A DNA stretch of 64,000 nucleotides from Mytilus edulis (taxonomy: Eukaryota; Mollusca; Bivalvia; Mytilida; Mytilidae): positions 3,461,486-3,525,485 of the forward strand of contig NC_092350.1 of assembly GCF_963676685.1 (NCBI RefSeq), read 5' to 3'. Within the stretch, counting starts at the first letter, position 1, and each line of letters begins with the position of its first letter. This document shows positions 10,690 through 22,691 of this stretch, in pieces. Made by a program: the position numbers and the translations under genes. The notes beneath the pieces were generated by a model. The model was not told where the DNA came from. It did no database searches and worked only from the letters and a program-made list of their open reading frames with translations.

Positions 10690-11145
10690 GGGATGTATAA
10701 GTACCCGGCCGAATCAACATGTATTTTTGTCCATGTGATGAGTTAAGCCTTTTTCAACTGATTTTTATAGTTCGTTCTTATGTTGTACTGTTATACCACT
10801 GTCCCAAGTTAGGGGGAGGGTTGGGATCCCGATAACATGTTTAACCCCGCCACATTATTTATGTATATGCCTGTCCCAAGTCAGGAGCCTGTAATTCAGT
10901 GGCTGTCGTTTGTTTATGCGTTACATATTTGTTTTTCGTTAATTTTTGTACATAAATGAGGCCGTTAGTTTTCTCGTTTGAATTGATTTATAATCTCTTA
11001 TCGGGGCCTATTAAAGCTGACTATGCGGTATGGGCTTTGCTCATTGTTGAAGCCGTACGGTTACCTATAATTGTTATTGTCTGTGTCATTTTGGTCTTTT
11101 TTTGATAGTTGTCTCATTGGCAATCATACCACATCTTCTTTTTAT
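10690..11145 (+). repeat. 3' tail of the Penelope-like element (tail family A, reference copy)
   Basis: This stretch is the reference for short copies listed below. Landmarks in order: GTATAAGTACCCGG, GAGTTAAGCC, TTGTACTGTTATACCACTGT, AACATGTTTAACCCCGCCAC, CTGTCCCAAGTCAGGAGCCT, TGACTATGCGGTATGGGC and TTGTCTCATTGGCAATCATA. It encodes nothing. Copies elsewhere share this 3' end but begin at different points, the pattern of 5'-truncated retrotransposition. Confidence 0.8.
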
Positions 11146-12139
11146 ATTTCAAATGAGATATAAGGTATATCTGTAATTTCGGGCTAACAACAGTCCATTC
11201 CATTATTCAAAATATCTATTTCATATTTAAATTGGCTATTTCTTAATTTTCGCGCGTATTTTGGCATTTAGGTCCTCCGGAACACCTCTGATGGTCATTG
11301 CGGCACATATCGTTTATACTCTGTTTATTTCTCTGTCAATAAGCTTAATTTGGTGTACAAATTTTGCTTTGGTTAGGGACTGAAGGGTTGCAGCAGTCCA
11401 TTCCATTATTCAAAATAAGCTATTTCTCAATGTTCACGCGTATATTTAAGTCCTTCATTTCTCCTCTAATATCGTTGCGGAACAAATTGACTAAAAACAT
11501 TTTGTTCCTCTCATAATAAGCTTTCGAATGAGGTATAAGGATTATCTATACTTTGGGGCTAAAGGGTTGCAGCAGTCCATTTCATTATTCAAAATATCCA
11601 TTTCATTATTCAAAATTGGCTATTTCTTAATTTTCACTCGTATTTCGACATTTAAGAGCTCTAATATGCGTTGCGGAACATGTTGACTATATACATTTTG
11701 TTCCTCTCGTAATAAGCTTTCGAATGAGGTATAAGGTTTATCTATAATTAGGGGCTAAAGGGTCGCAGCAGTCCATTCCATTATTCAAAATATCCATTTC
11801 ATTATTCAAAATTGGCTATTTCTTACTTTCACGCGTATTTCGACATTTAAGTCCTCTAATATGCGTTGCTGAACATGTTGACTATATACATTTTGTTCCT
11901 TTCGTTATAAGCTTTCGAATGAGGTATCAGGTTAATCTATAATTAGGGGCTAAAGGGTCGCAGCAGTCCATTCCATTATTCAAAATATCCATTTCATTAT
12001 TCAAAATTGGCTATTTCTTAACTTTCAAACGTATTTCGACATTTAAGTGCTCTAATATGCGTTGCTGAACATGTTGACTATATACATTTTGTTCCTCTCG
12101 TTATAAGCTTTCGAATGAGGTATAAGGTTTATTTATAAT

Positions 12140-15100
12140 TAGGGGCTAAAGGGTCACAGCAGTCCATTCCATTATTCAAATTATCCATTTCATTATTCAA
12201 AATTGGCTATTTCTTAATTTACAAACGTATTTCGACATTTAAGTGCTCTAATATGCGTTGTGGAACATGTTGACTATATACATTTTGTTTCTCTAGTAAT
12301 AAGCTTTCGAATGAGGTATAAGGTTTATCTATAATTAGAGGCTAAAGGGTCGCAGCAGTCCATTCCATTATTCAAAATTGGCTATTTCTTAACTTTCATG
12401 CGTATTTCGACATTTAAGTCCTCTAATATGCGTTGCGGAACATGTTGACTATATACATTTTGTTCCTTCCGTTATAAGATTTCGAATGAGGTATAAAGGT
12501 TTATCTATAACAAGGGGATAAAGGGTCGCAGCAGTCCATTCCATTATTCAAAATATCCATTTCATTATTCAAAATTGGCTATTTCTTAACTTTCACGCGT
12601 ATTTCGACATTTAAGTCCTCTAATATGCGTTGCTGAACATGTTGACTATATACATTTTGTTCCTATCGTTATAAGCTTTCGAATGAGGTATAAGGTTTAT
12701 CTATAATTAGGGAATGGGTCGCAGCAGTCCATTCCATTATTCAAAATATCCATTTCATTATTCAAAATTGGCTATTTCTTAATTTTCACGCGTATTTCGA
12801 CATTTAAGTCCTCTAATATGCGTTGCTGAACATGTTGACTATATACATTTTGTTCCTCTAGTTATAAGCTTTCGAATGAGGTAGAAGGTTTATCTATAAT
12901 TAGGGGCTAAAGGGTCGCAGCAGTCCATTCCATTATTCAAAATATCCATTTCATTATTCAAAATTGGCTATTTCTTAATTTTCACGCGTATTTCGACATT
13001 TAAGTGCTCTAATATGCGTTGCTGAACATGTTGACTATATACATTTTGTTCCTCTCGTTATAAGCTTTCGAATGAGGTATAAGGTTTATCTATAATTAGG
13101 GGATAAAGGGTCGCAGCAGTCCATTCCATTATTCAAAATATCCATTTCATTATTCAAAATTGGCTATTTCTTAACTTTCAAACGTATTTCGACATTTAAG
13201 TGCTCTAATATGCGTTGCTGAACATGTTGACTATATACATTTTGTTCCTCTCGTTATAAGCTTTCGAATGAAGTATAAGGTTTATCTATAATTAGGGGAT
13301 AAAGGGTCGCAGCAGTCCATTCCATTATTCAAAATATCCATTTCATTATTCAAAATTGGCTATTTCTTAATTTTCACGCGTATTTCGACATTTAAGTCCT
13401 CTAATATGCGTTGCTGAACATGTCAACTATATACATTTTGTTCCTTTCGTTATAAGCTTTCAAATGAGGTATAAAGTTTATCTATAATTAGGGGCTAAAG
13501 GGTCGCAGCAGTCCATTCCATTATTCAAAATATCCATTTCATTATTCAAAATTGGCTATTTCTTAACTTTCATGCGTATTTCGACATTTAAGTCCTCTAA
13601 TATGCGTTGCAGAACATGTTGACTATATACATTTTGTTCCTTTCGTTATAACCTTTCGAATGAGGTATAAAGGTTTATCTATAACAAGGGGATAAAGGGT
13701 CGCAGCAGTCCATTCCATTATTCAAAATATCCATTTCATTATTCAAAATTGGCTATTTCTTGATTTCCACTCGTATTTCGACATTTAAGTCCTTTAATAT
13801 GCGTTGCGGAACATGTTGACTATACACATTTTGTTCCTCTCGTTATAAGCTTTCGAATGAGGTATAAGGTTTATCTATAATTAGGGGCTAAAGGGTCGCA
13901 GCAGTCCATTCCATTATTCAAAATATCCATTTCATTATTCAAAATTGGCTATTTCTTAATTTTCACGCGTATTTCGATTTTTAAGTCCTCTAATATGCGT
14001 TGCTGAACATGTTGACTATATACATTTTGTCCCTCTCGTTATAAGCTTTCGAATGAGGTATAAGGTTTATTTATAATTAGGGGCTAAAGGGTCACAGCAG
14101 TCCATTCCATTATTCAAATTATCCATTTCATTATTCAAAATTGGCTATTTCTTAATTTACAAACGTATTTCGACATTTAAGTGCACTAATATGCGTTGTG
14201 GAACATGTTGACTATATACATTTTGTTTCTCTAGTAATAAGCTTTCGAATGAGGTATAAGGTTTATCTATAATTAGAGGCTAAAGGGTCGCAGCAGTCCA
14301 TTCCATTATTCAAAATTGGCTATTTCTTAACTTTCATGCGTATTTCGACATTTAAGTCCTCTAATATGCGTTGCGGAACATGTTGACTATATACATTTTG
14401 TTCCTTCCGTTATAAGATTTCGAATGAGGTATAAAGGTTTATCTATAACAAGGGGATAAAGGGTCGCAGCAGTCCATTCCATTATTCAAAATATCCATTT
14501 CATTATTCAAAATTGGCTATTTCTTAACTTTCACGCGTATTTCGACATTTAAGTCCTCTAATATGCGTTGCTGAACATGTTGACTATATACATTTTGTTC
14601 CTATCGTTATAAGCTTTCGAATGAGGTATAAGGTTTATCTATAATTAGGGAATGGGTCGCAGCAGTCCATTCCATTATTCAAAATATCCATTTCATTATT
14701 CAAAATTGGCTATTTCTTAATTTTCACGCGTATTTCGACATTTAAGTCCTCTAATATGCGTTGCTGAACATGTTGACTATATACATTTTGTTCCTCTAGT
14801 TATAAGCTTTCGAATGAGGTAGAAGGTTTATCTATAATTAGGGGCTAAAGGGTCGCAGCAGTCCATTCCATTATTCAAAATATCCATTTCATTATTCAAA
14901 ATTGGCTATTTCTTAATTTTCACGCGTATTTCGACATTTAAGTGCTCTAATATGCGTTGCTGAACATGTTGACTATATACATTTTGTTCCTCTCGTTATA
15001 AGCTTTCGAATGAGGTATAAGGTTTATCTATAATTAGGGGATAAAGGGTCGCAGCAGTCCATTCCATTATTCAAAATATCCATTTCATTATTCAAAATTG

Positions 15101-18100
15101 GCTATTTCTTAACTTTCAAACGTATTTCGACATTTAAGTGCTCTAATATGCGTTGCTGAACATGTTGACTATATACATTTTGTTCCTCTCGTTATAAGCT
15201 TTCGAATGAGGTATAAGGTTTATCTATAATTAGGGGATAAAGGGTCGCAGCAGTCCATTCCATTATTCAAAATATCCATTTCATTATTCAAAATTGGCTA
15301 TTTCTTAATTTTCACGCGTATTTCGACATTTAAGTCCTCTAATATGCGTTGCTGAACATGTCAACTATATACATTTTGTTCCTTTCGTTATAAGCTTTCA
15401 AATGAGGTATAAAGTTTATCTATAATTAGGGGCTAAAGGGTCGCAGCAGTCCATTCCATTATTCAAAATATCCATTTCATTATTCAAAATTGGCTATTTC
15501 TTAACTTTCATGCGTATTTCGACATTTAAGTCCTCTAATATGCGTTGCGGAACATGTTGACTATATACATTTTGTTCCTTTCGTTATAACCTTTCGAATG
15601 AGGTATAAAGGTTTATCTATAACAAGGGGATAAAGGGTCGCAGCAGTCCATTCCATTATTCAAAATATCCATTTCATTATTCAAAATTGGCTATTTCTTG
15701 ATTTCCACTCGTATTTCGACATTTAAGTCCTTTAATATGCGTTGCGGAACATGTTGTTTATACACATTTTGTTCCTCTCGTTATAAGCTTTCGAATGAGG
15801 TATAAGGTTTATCTATAATTAGGGGCTAAAGGGTCGCAGCAGTCCATTCCATTATTCAAAATATCCATTTCATTATTCAAAATTGGCTATTTCTTAATTT
15901 TCACGCGTATTTCGATTTTTAAGTCCTCTAATATGCGTTGCTGAACATGTTGACTATATACATTTTGTTCCTCTCGTTATAAGCTTTCGAATGAGGTATA
16001 AGGTTTATTTATAATGAGGGGCTAAAGGGTCACAGCAGTCCATTCCATTATTCAAATTATCCATTTCATTATTCAAAATTGGCTATTTCTTAATTTACAA
16101 ACGTATTTCGACATTTAAGTGCTCTAATATGCGTTGTGGAACATGTTGACTATATACATTTTGTTTCTCTAGTAATAAGCTTTCGAATGAGGTATAAGGT
16201 TTATCTATAATTAGAGGCTAAAGGGTCGCAGCAGTCCATTCCATTATTCAAAATTGGCTATTTCTTAACTTTCATGCGTATTTCGACATTTAAGTCCTCT
16301 AATATGCGTTGCGGAACATGTTGACTATATACATTTTGTTCCTTCCGTTATAAGATTTCGAATGAGGTATAAAGGTTTATCTATAACAAGGGGATAAAGG
16401 GTCGCAGCAGTCCATTCCATTATTCAAAATATCCATTTCATTATTCAAAATTGGCTATTTCTTAACTTTCACGCGTATTTCGACATTTAAGTCCTCTAAT
16501 ATGCGTTGCTGAACATGTTGACTATATACATTTTGTTCCTATCGTTATAAGCTTTCGAATGAGGTATAAGGTTTATCTATAATTAGGGAATGGGTCGCAG
16601 CAGTCCATTCCATTATTCAAAATATCCATTTCATTATTCAAAATTGGCTATTTCTTAATTTTCACGCGTATTTCGACATTTAAGTCCTCTAATATGCGTT
16701 GCTGAACATGTTGACTATATACATTTTGTTCCTCTAGTTATAAGCTTTCGAATGAGGTAGAAGGTTTATCTATAATTAGGGGCTAAAGGGTCGCAGCAGT
16801 CCATTCCATTATTCAAAATATCCATTTCATTATTCAAAATTGGCTATTTCTTAATTTTCACGCGTATTTCGACATTTAAGTGCTCTAATATGCGTTGCTG
16901 AACATGTTGACTATATACATTTTGTTCCTCTCGTTATAAGCTTTCGAATGAGGTATAAGGTTTATCTATAATTAGGGGATAAAGGGTCGCAGCAGTCCAT
17001 TCCATTATTCAAAATATCCATTTCATTATTCAAAATTGGCTATTTCTTAACTTTCAAACGTATTTCGACATTTAAGTGCTCTAATATGCGTTGCTGAACA
17101 TGTTGACTATATACATTTTGTTCCTCTCGTTATAAGCTTTCGAATGAGGTATAAGGTTTATCTATAATTAGGGGATAAAGGGTCGCAGCAGTCCATTCCA
17201 TTATTCAAAATATCCATTTCATTATTCAAAATTGGCTATTTCTTAATTTTCACGCGTATTTCGACATTTAAGTCCTCTAATATGCGTTGCTGAACATGTC
17301 AACTATATACATTTTGTTCCTTTCGTTATAAGCTTTCAAATGAGGTATAAAGTTTATCTATAATTAGGGGCTAAAGGGTCGCAGCAGTCCATTCCATTAT
17401 TCAAAATATCCATTTCATTATTCAAAATTGGCTATTTCTTAACTTTCATGCGTATTTCGACATTTAAGTCCTCTAATATGCGTTGCGGAACATGTTGACT
17501 ATATACATTTTGTTCCTTTCGTTATAACCTTTCGAATGAGGTATAAAGGTTTATCTATAACAAGGGGATAAAGGGTCGCAGCAGTCCATTCCATTATTCA
17601 AAATATCCATTTCATTATTCAAAATTGGCTATTTCTTGATTTCCACTCGTATTTCGACATTTAAGTCCTTTAATATGCGTTGCGGAACATGTTGACTATA
17701 CACATTTTGTTCCTCTCGTTATAAGCTTTCGAATGAGGTATAAGGTTTATCTATAATTAGGGGCTAAAGGGTCGCAGCAGTCCATTCCATTATTCAAAAT
17801 ATCCATTTCATTATTCAAAATTGGCTATTTCTTAATTTTCACGCGTATTTCGATTTTTAAGTCCTCTAATATGCGTTGCTGAACATGTTGACTATATACA
17901 TTTTGTTCCTCTCGTTATAAGCTTTCGAATGAGGTATAAGGTTTATCTATAATTAGGGGCTAAAGGGTCGCAGCAGTCCATTCCATTATTCAAAATATCC
18001 ATTTCATTATTCAAAATTGGCTATTTCTTAATTTTCACGCGTATTTCGACATTTAAGTCCTCTAATATGCGTTGCTGAACATGTTGACTATATACATTTT

Positions 18101-19560
18101 GTTCCTATCGTTATAAGCTTTCGAATGAGGTATAAGGTTTATCTATAATTAGGGGCTAAAGGGTCGCAGCAGTCCATTCCATTATTCAAAATATCCATTT
18201 CATTATTCAAAATTGGCTATTTCTTAATTTTCACGCGTATTTCGACATTTAAGTCCTCTAATATGCGTTACTGAACATGTCGACTATATACATTTTGTTC
18301 CTTTCGTTATAAGCTTTCGAATGAGGTATAAAGTTTATCTATAATTAGGGGCTAAAGGGTCGCAGCAGTCCATTCCATTATTCAAAATATCCATTTCATT
18401 ATTCAAAATTGGCTATTTCTTAACTTTCACGCGTATTTCGACATTTAAGTCCTCTAATATGCGTTGCTGAACATGTTGACTATATACAGTTTGTTCCTAT
18501 CGTTATAAGCTTTCGAATGAGGTATAAGGTTTATCTATAATTAGGGAATGGGTCGCAGCAGTCCATTCCATTATTCAAAATATCCATTTCATTATTCAAA
18601 ATTGGCTATTTCTTAATTTTCACGCGTATTTCGACATTTAAGTCCTCTAATATGCGTTGCTGAACATGTTGACTATATACATTTTGTTCCTCTAGTTATA
18701 AGCTTTCGAATGAGGTAGAAGGTTTATCTATAATTAGGGGCTAAAGGGTCGCAGCAGTCCATTCCATTATTCAAAATATCCATTTCATTATTCAAAATTG
18801 GCTATTTCTTAATTTTCACGCGTATTTCGACATTTAAGTGCTCTAATATGCGTTGCTGAACATGTTGACTATATACATTTTGTTCCTCTCGTTATAAGCT
18901 TTCGAATGAGGTATAAGGTTTATCTATAATTAGGGGATAAAGGGTCGCAGCAGTCCATTCCATTATTCAAAATATCCATTTCATTATTCAAAATTGGCTA
19001 TTTCTTAACTTTCAAACGTATTTCGACATTTAAGTGCTCTAATATGCGTTGCTGAACATGTTGACTATATACATTTTGTTCCTCTCGTTATAAGCTTTCG
19101 AATGAGGTATAAGGTTTATCTATAATTAGGGGATAAAGGGTCGCAGCAGTCCATTCCATTATTCAAAATATCCATTTCATTATTCAAAATTGGCTATTTC
19201 TTAATTTTCACGCGTATTTCGACATTTAAGTCCTCTAATATGCGTTGCTGAACATGTCAACTATATACATTTTGTTCCTTTCGTTATAAGCTTTCAAATG
19301 AGGTATAAAGTTTATCTATAATTAGGGGCTAAAGGGTCGCAGCAGTCCATTCCATTATTCAAAATATCCATTTCATTATTCAAAATTGGCTATTTCTTAA
19401 CTTTCATGCGTATTTCGACATTTAAGTCCTCTAATATGCGTTGCGGAACATGTTGACTATATACATTTTGTTCCTTTCGTTATAACCTTTCGAATGAGGT
19501 ATAAAGGTTTATCTATAACAAGGGGATAAAGGGTCGCAGCAGTCCATTCCATTATTCAAA
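12140..19560 (+). repeat. Higher-order repeat A: 1938-bp unit of ten monomers
   Basis: Marker variants recur at a fixed distance. The shortened linker TTAGGGAATGGGTCGCAG places GGAATGGG at 12711, 14649, 16587 and 18545 (spacings 1938, 1938, 1958). The unit has monomers of 193, 196, 196, 196, 196, 197, 196, 196, 196 and 176 bp. In the third unit the 176-bp monomer is replaced by a full-length one, giving the 20-bp longer spacing. Neighbouring units look nearly identical by eye, with only scattered single-base differences. Confidence 0.9.
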
Positions 19561-20099
19561 ATATCCATTTCATTATTCAAAATTGGCTATTTCTTAACTT
19601 TCAAACGTATTTCGACATTTAAGTGCTCTAATATGCGTTGCTGAACATGTTGACTATATACATTTTGTTCCTCTCGTTATAAGCTTTCGAATGAGGTATA
19701 AGGTTTATCTATAATTAGGGGATAAAAGGTCGCAGCAGTCCATTCCATTATTCAAAATATCCATTTCATTATTCAAAATTGGCTATTTCTTAATTTTCAC
19801 GCGTATTTCGACATTTAAGTCCTCTAATATGCGTTGCTGAACATGTTGACTATATACATTTTGTTCCTCTCGTTATAAGCTTTCAAATGAGGTAGAAGGT
19901 TTATCTATAATTAGGGGCTAAAGGGTCGCAGCAGTCCATTCCATTATTCAAAATATCCATTTCATTATTCAAAATTGGCTATTTCTTAATTTTCACGCGT
20001 ATTTCGACATTTAAGTCCTCTAATATGCGTTGCTGAACATGTTGACTATATACATTTTGTTCCTTTCGTTATAAGCTTTCGAATGAGGTAGAAGGTTTA

Positions 20100-21744
20100 T
20101 CTATAATTAGGGGCTAAAGGGTCGCAGCAGTCCATTCTATTATTCAAAATATCCATTTCATTATTCAAAATTGGCTATTTCTTAATTTTTACGCGTATTT
20201 CGACATTTAAGTCCTCTAATATGCGTTGCTGAACATGTTGACTATATACATTTTGTTCCTCTCGTTATAAGCTTTCGAATTAGGTATAAGGTTTATCTAT
20301 AATTAGGGGCTAAAGGGTCGCAGCAGTCCATTCCATTATTCAAAATATCCATTTCATTATTCAAAATTGGCTATTTCTTAATTTTCACGCGTATTTCGAC
20401 ATTAAAGTCCTCTAATATGCGTTGCTGAACATGTTGACTATATACATTTTGTTCCTCTCGTTATAAGCTTTCGAATGAGGTAGAAGGTTTATCTATAATT
20501 AGGGGCTAAAGGGTCGCAGCAGTCCATTCCATTATTCAAAATATCCATTTCATTATTCAAAATTGGCTATTTCTTAATTTTCACGCGTATTTCGACATTT
20601 AAGTCCTCTAATATGCGTTGCTGAACATGTTGACTATAAACATTTTGTTCCTCTCGTTATAAGCTTTCGAATGAGGTATAAGGTTTATCTATAATTAGGG
20701 GATAAAGGGTCGCAGCAGTCCATTCCATTATTCAAAATATCCATTTCATTATTCAAAATTGGCTATTTCTTAATTTTCACGCGTATTTCGACATTTAAGT
20801 CCTCTAATATGCGTTGCTGAACATGTCGACTATATACATTTTGTTCCTTTCGTTATAAGCTTTCGAATGAGGTAAAAAGTTAATCTATAATTAGGGGCTA
20901 AAGGGTCGCAGCAGTCCATTCCATTATTCAAAATATCCATTTCATTATTCAAAATTGGCTATTTCTTAATTTTTACGCGTATTTCGACATTTAAGTCCTC
21001 TAATATGCGTTGCTGAACATGTTGACTATATACATTTTGTTCCTCTCGTTATAAGCTTTCGAATTAGGTATAAGGTTTATCTATAATTAGGGGCTAAAGG
21101 GTCGCAGCAGTCCATTCCATTATTCAAAATATCCATTTCATTATTCAAAATTGGCTATTTCTTAATTTTCACGCGTATTTCGACATTAAAGTCCTCTAAT
21201 ATGCGTTGCTGAACATGTTGACTATATACATTTTGTTCCTCTCGTTATAAGCTTTCGAATGAGGTAGAAGGTTTATCTATAATTAGGGGCTAAAGGGTCG
21301 CAGCAGTCCATTCCATTATTCAAAATATCCATTTCATTATTCAAAATTGGCTATTTCTTAATTTTCACGCGTATTTCGACATTTAAGTCCTCTAATATGC
21401 GTTGCTGAACATGTTGACTATAAACATTTTGTTCCTCTCGTTATAAGCTTTCGAATGAGGTATAAGGTTTATCTATAATTAGGGGATAAAGGGTCGCAGC
21501 AGTCCATTCCATTATTCAAAATATCCATTTCATTATTCAAAATTGGCTATTTCTTAATTTTCACGCGTATTTCGACATTTAAGTCCTCTAATATGCGTTG
21601 CTGAACATGTCGATTATATACATTTTGTTCCTTTCGTTATAAGCTTTCGAATGAGGTAAAAAGTTAATCTATAATTAGGGGCTAAAGGGTCGCAGCAGTC
21701 CATTCCATTATTCAAAATATCCATTTCATTATTCAAAATTGGCT
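20100..21744 (+). repeat. Higher-order repeat B: 784-bp unit of four monomers
   Basis: Variant words recur 784 bp apart: GAATTAGGTA at 20277 and 21061; GACTATAAACATT at 20632 and 21416; TTAATTTTTACGCG near 20183 and 20967; GGTAAAAAGTTAATC near 20873 and 21657. 784 is exactly four 196-bp monomers. About two copies are present at the right end of the array. Confidence 0.88.
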
Positions 21745-22060
21745 AACATGTTTAACCCCGTCACATTATTTATGTATGTGTCTGTCCCAAGTCAGGAGTC
21801 TGTAGCTTAGTGGTTGTCGTTTGTTTATGTGTTACATATTTGTTTTTCGTTCATTTTATAAAATAAATAAGGCTTTTAGTTGTCTTGTTTAAATTGTTTT
21901 ACATTGTCTTATTGGGGCCTTTTATAGCTGACTATGCGGTATGGGCTTTGCTCATTGTTGTAGGCTGTACGGTGAGCTATAGTTGTTGATGTCTGTGTCA
22001 TTTTGGTCTTTTGTGGATGTTTGTTTCATTGGCAATGATACCACATCTTCTTTTTTTTTT
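21745..22060 (+). mobile_element. Tail family A copy at the right edge of the satellite (+)
   Basis: The satellite stops in mid-monomer (ATTGGCT) and continues directly as AACATGTTTAACCCCGTCAC, then CTGTCCCAAGTCAGGAGTCT and TTGGCAATGATACCACATCT with a long T run. It is the same strand and region as the tail at 10855-11145. After it, 22065-22135 (GTGGCATTTAGGTCGTCC, TATGGTCATTGCG) resembles the diverged monomer at 11265-11315, so tail plus monomer occurs at both array ends. Confidence 0.85.
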
Positions 22061-22189
22061 TTTATATTTTCTCATTTTTTATGCATATTGTGGCATTTAG
22101 GTCGTCCGTAAACCCTCTTATGGTCATTGCGAATCAAAATATAGCTATAGTGTCACGGTCAATTTTTTTTATATTTTTTTCACTATTCA

Positions 22190-22320
22190 CCGCTTCAATT
22201 TGAATAATGAAACATAAACCATTTCATTATTCATTATTCATTTTTCAATATTGAATAGTGAATAATGAACTATTTCATTATTCATTATTGAATAATGAAT
22301 AATGAACTATGAATAATGGA
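22190..22320. repeat. AT-rich palindromic cluster of TTCATTATTCA words
   Basis: The block is built from CATTATTCA/TGAATAATG words in both orientations. A perfect hairpin has arms 22276-22289 and 22291-22304 around a single G at 22290. The word CATTATTCA is also the internally duplicated part of the satellite monomer. The block abuts the truncated end of the DIRS-like pol frame. Confidence 0.75.
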
Positions 22321-22343
22321 CGTACTTCAGCGCGGTAAAAAAT

Positions 22344-22691
22344 TTAGGAGCACCAATATCTATCCAAAATTGAATGTTTTTTTCTAAGTCTACCTTTCAC
22401 AATTATATCAGATTGACCTAGTTCGTATTCAAAATAATTATTGGTCAAATTGCCATCAATATGATTATCTACTACATTGTCATGTGAAAGTTCAAAATAA
22501 TTAAAATACTCATCTTTTAAAAATTCACTGGGGCCTGGTTTGGGTTGCTGGTTCACTGCTGTTGACATATGGACAGCTGGACCTGTAGTGTGCGTAGGAC
22601 CCACAAGAGTAGCATTGTCCCCTCTGCATCTTTCCAGCGTTGAAACCTTGCTGAAGGGGAATTCCATTGAACCAAGGTTGCTGAGGCCCAC
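22344..22691 (-). pseudogene. Start of DIRS-like pol (RT) frame, frameshifted and truncated
   Basis: This frame overlaps the end of gag and contains 'STAVNQQPKPGPSEFLKDEY' and 'DIIVKGRLRKKHSIL'. The V-K-G-R-L segment matches the start of the RT domain in DIRS-type elements. An A run (seven A) near 22380 appears to carry a one-base indel that turns the following residues into a stop. Coding similarity ends near 22330. Confidence 0.5.

Larger units (their letters stand above)
8690..11145 (+). mobile_element. Penelope-like retroelement, degenerate, with full 3' tail
   Basis: A broken reverse transcriptase (8696-10400) is followed, without other genes, by about 750 bp of non-coding tail. The tail passes through GTATAAGTACCCGG, ACTGTCCCAAGTTAGGGGGA, the core AACATGTTTAACCCCGCC and CTGTCCCAAGTCAGGAGCCT, and ends GGCAATCATACCACATCTTC plus T-rich bases near 11145. 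The same tail occurs many times in this window as short copies of both orientations, so 11145 is the 3' end of the mobile unit. Confidence 0.7.
11146..21744 (+). repeat. ~196-bp satellite array with higher-order repeats (about 54 monomers)
   Basis: Counting from the word GCAGCAGTCC, monomers start at 11569, 11765, 11960, 12156, 12352, 12528, 12721, 12917, 13113 and so on, spaced 193-197 bp with occasional 176-bp units. Each monomer normally has one HindIII word AAGCTT, TTCGAATGAGGTATAAGG, an internal near-duplication of TTCATTATTCAAAA and the end CATTTTGTTCC. The first monomers (11146-11560) are the most diverged, the interior the most uniform, as expected of homogenised satellite DNA. No open frame longer than 60 codons occurs. 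The array sits between two direct copies of tail family A. Confidence 0.95.
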
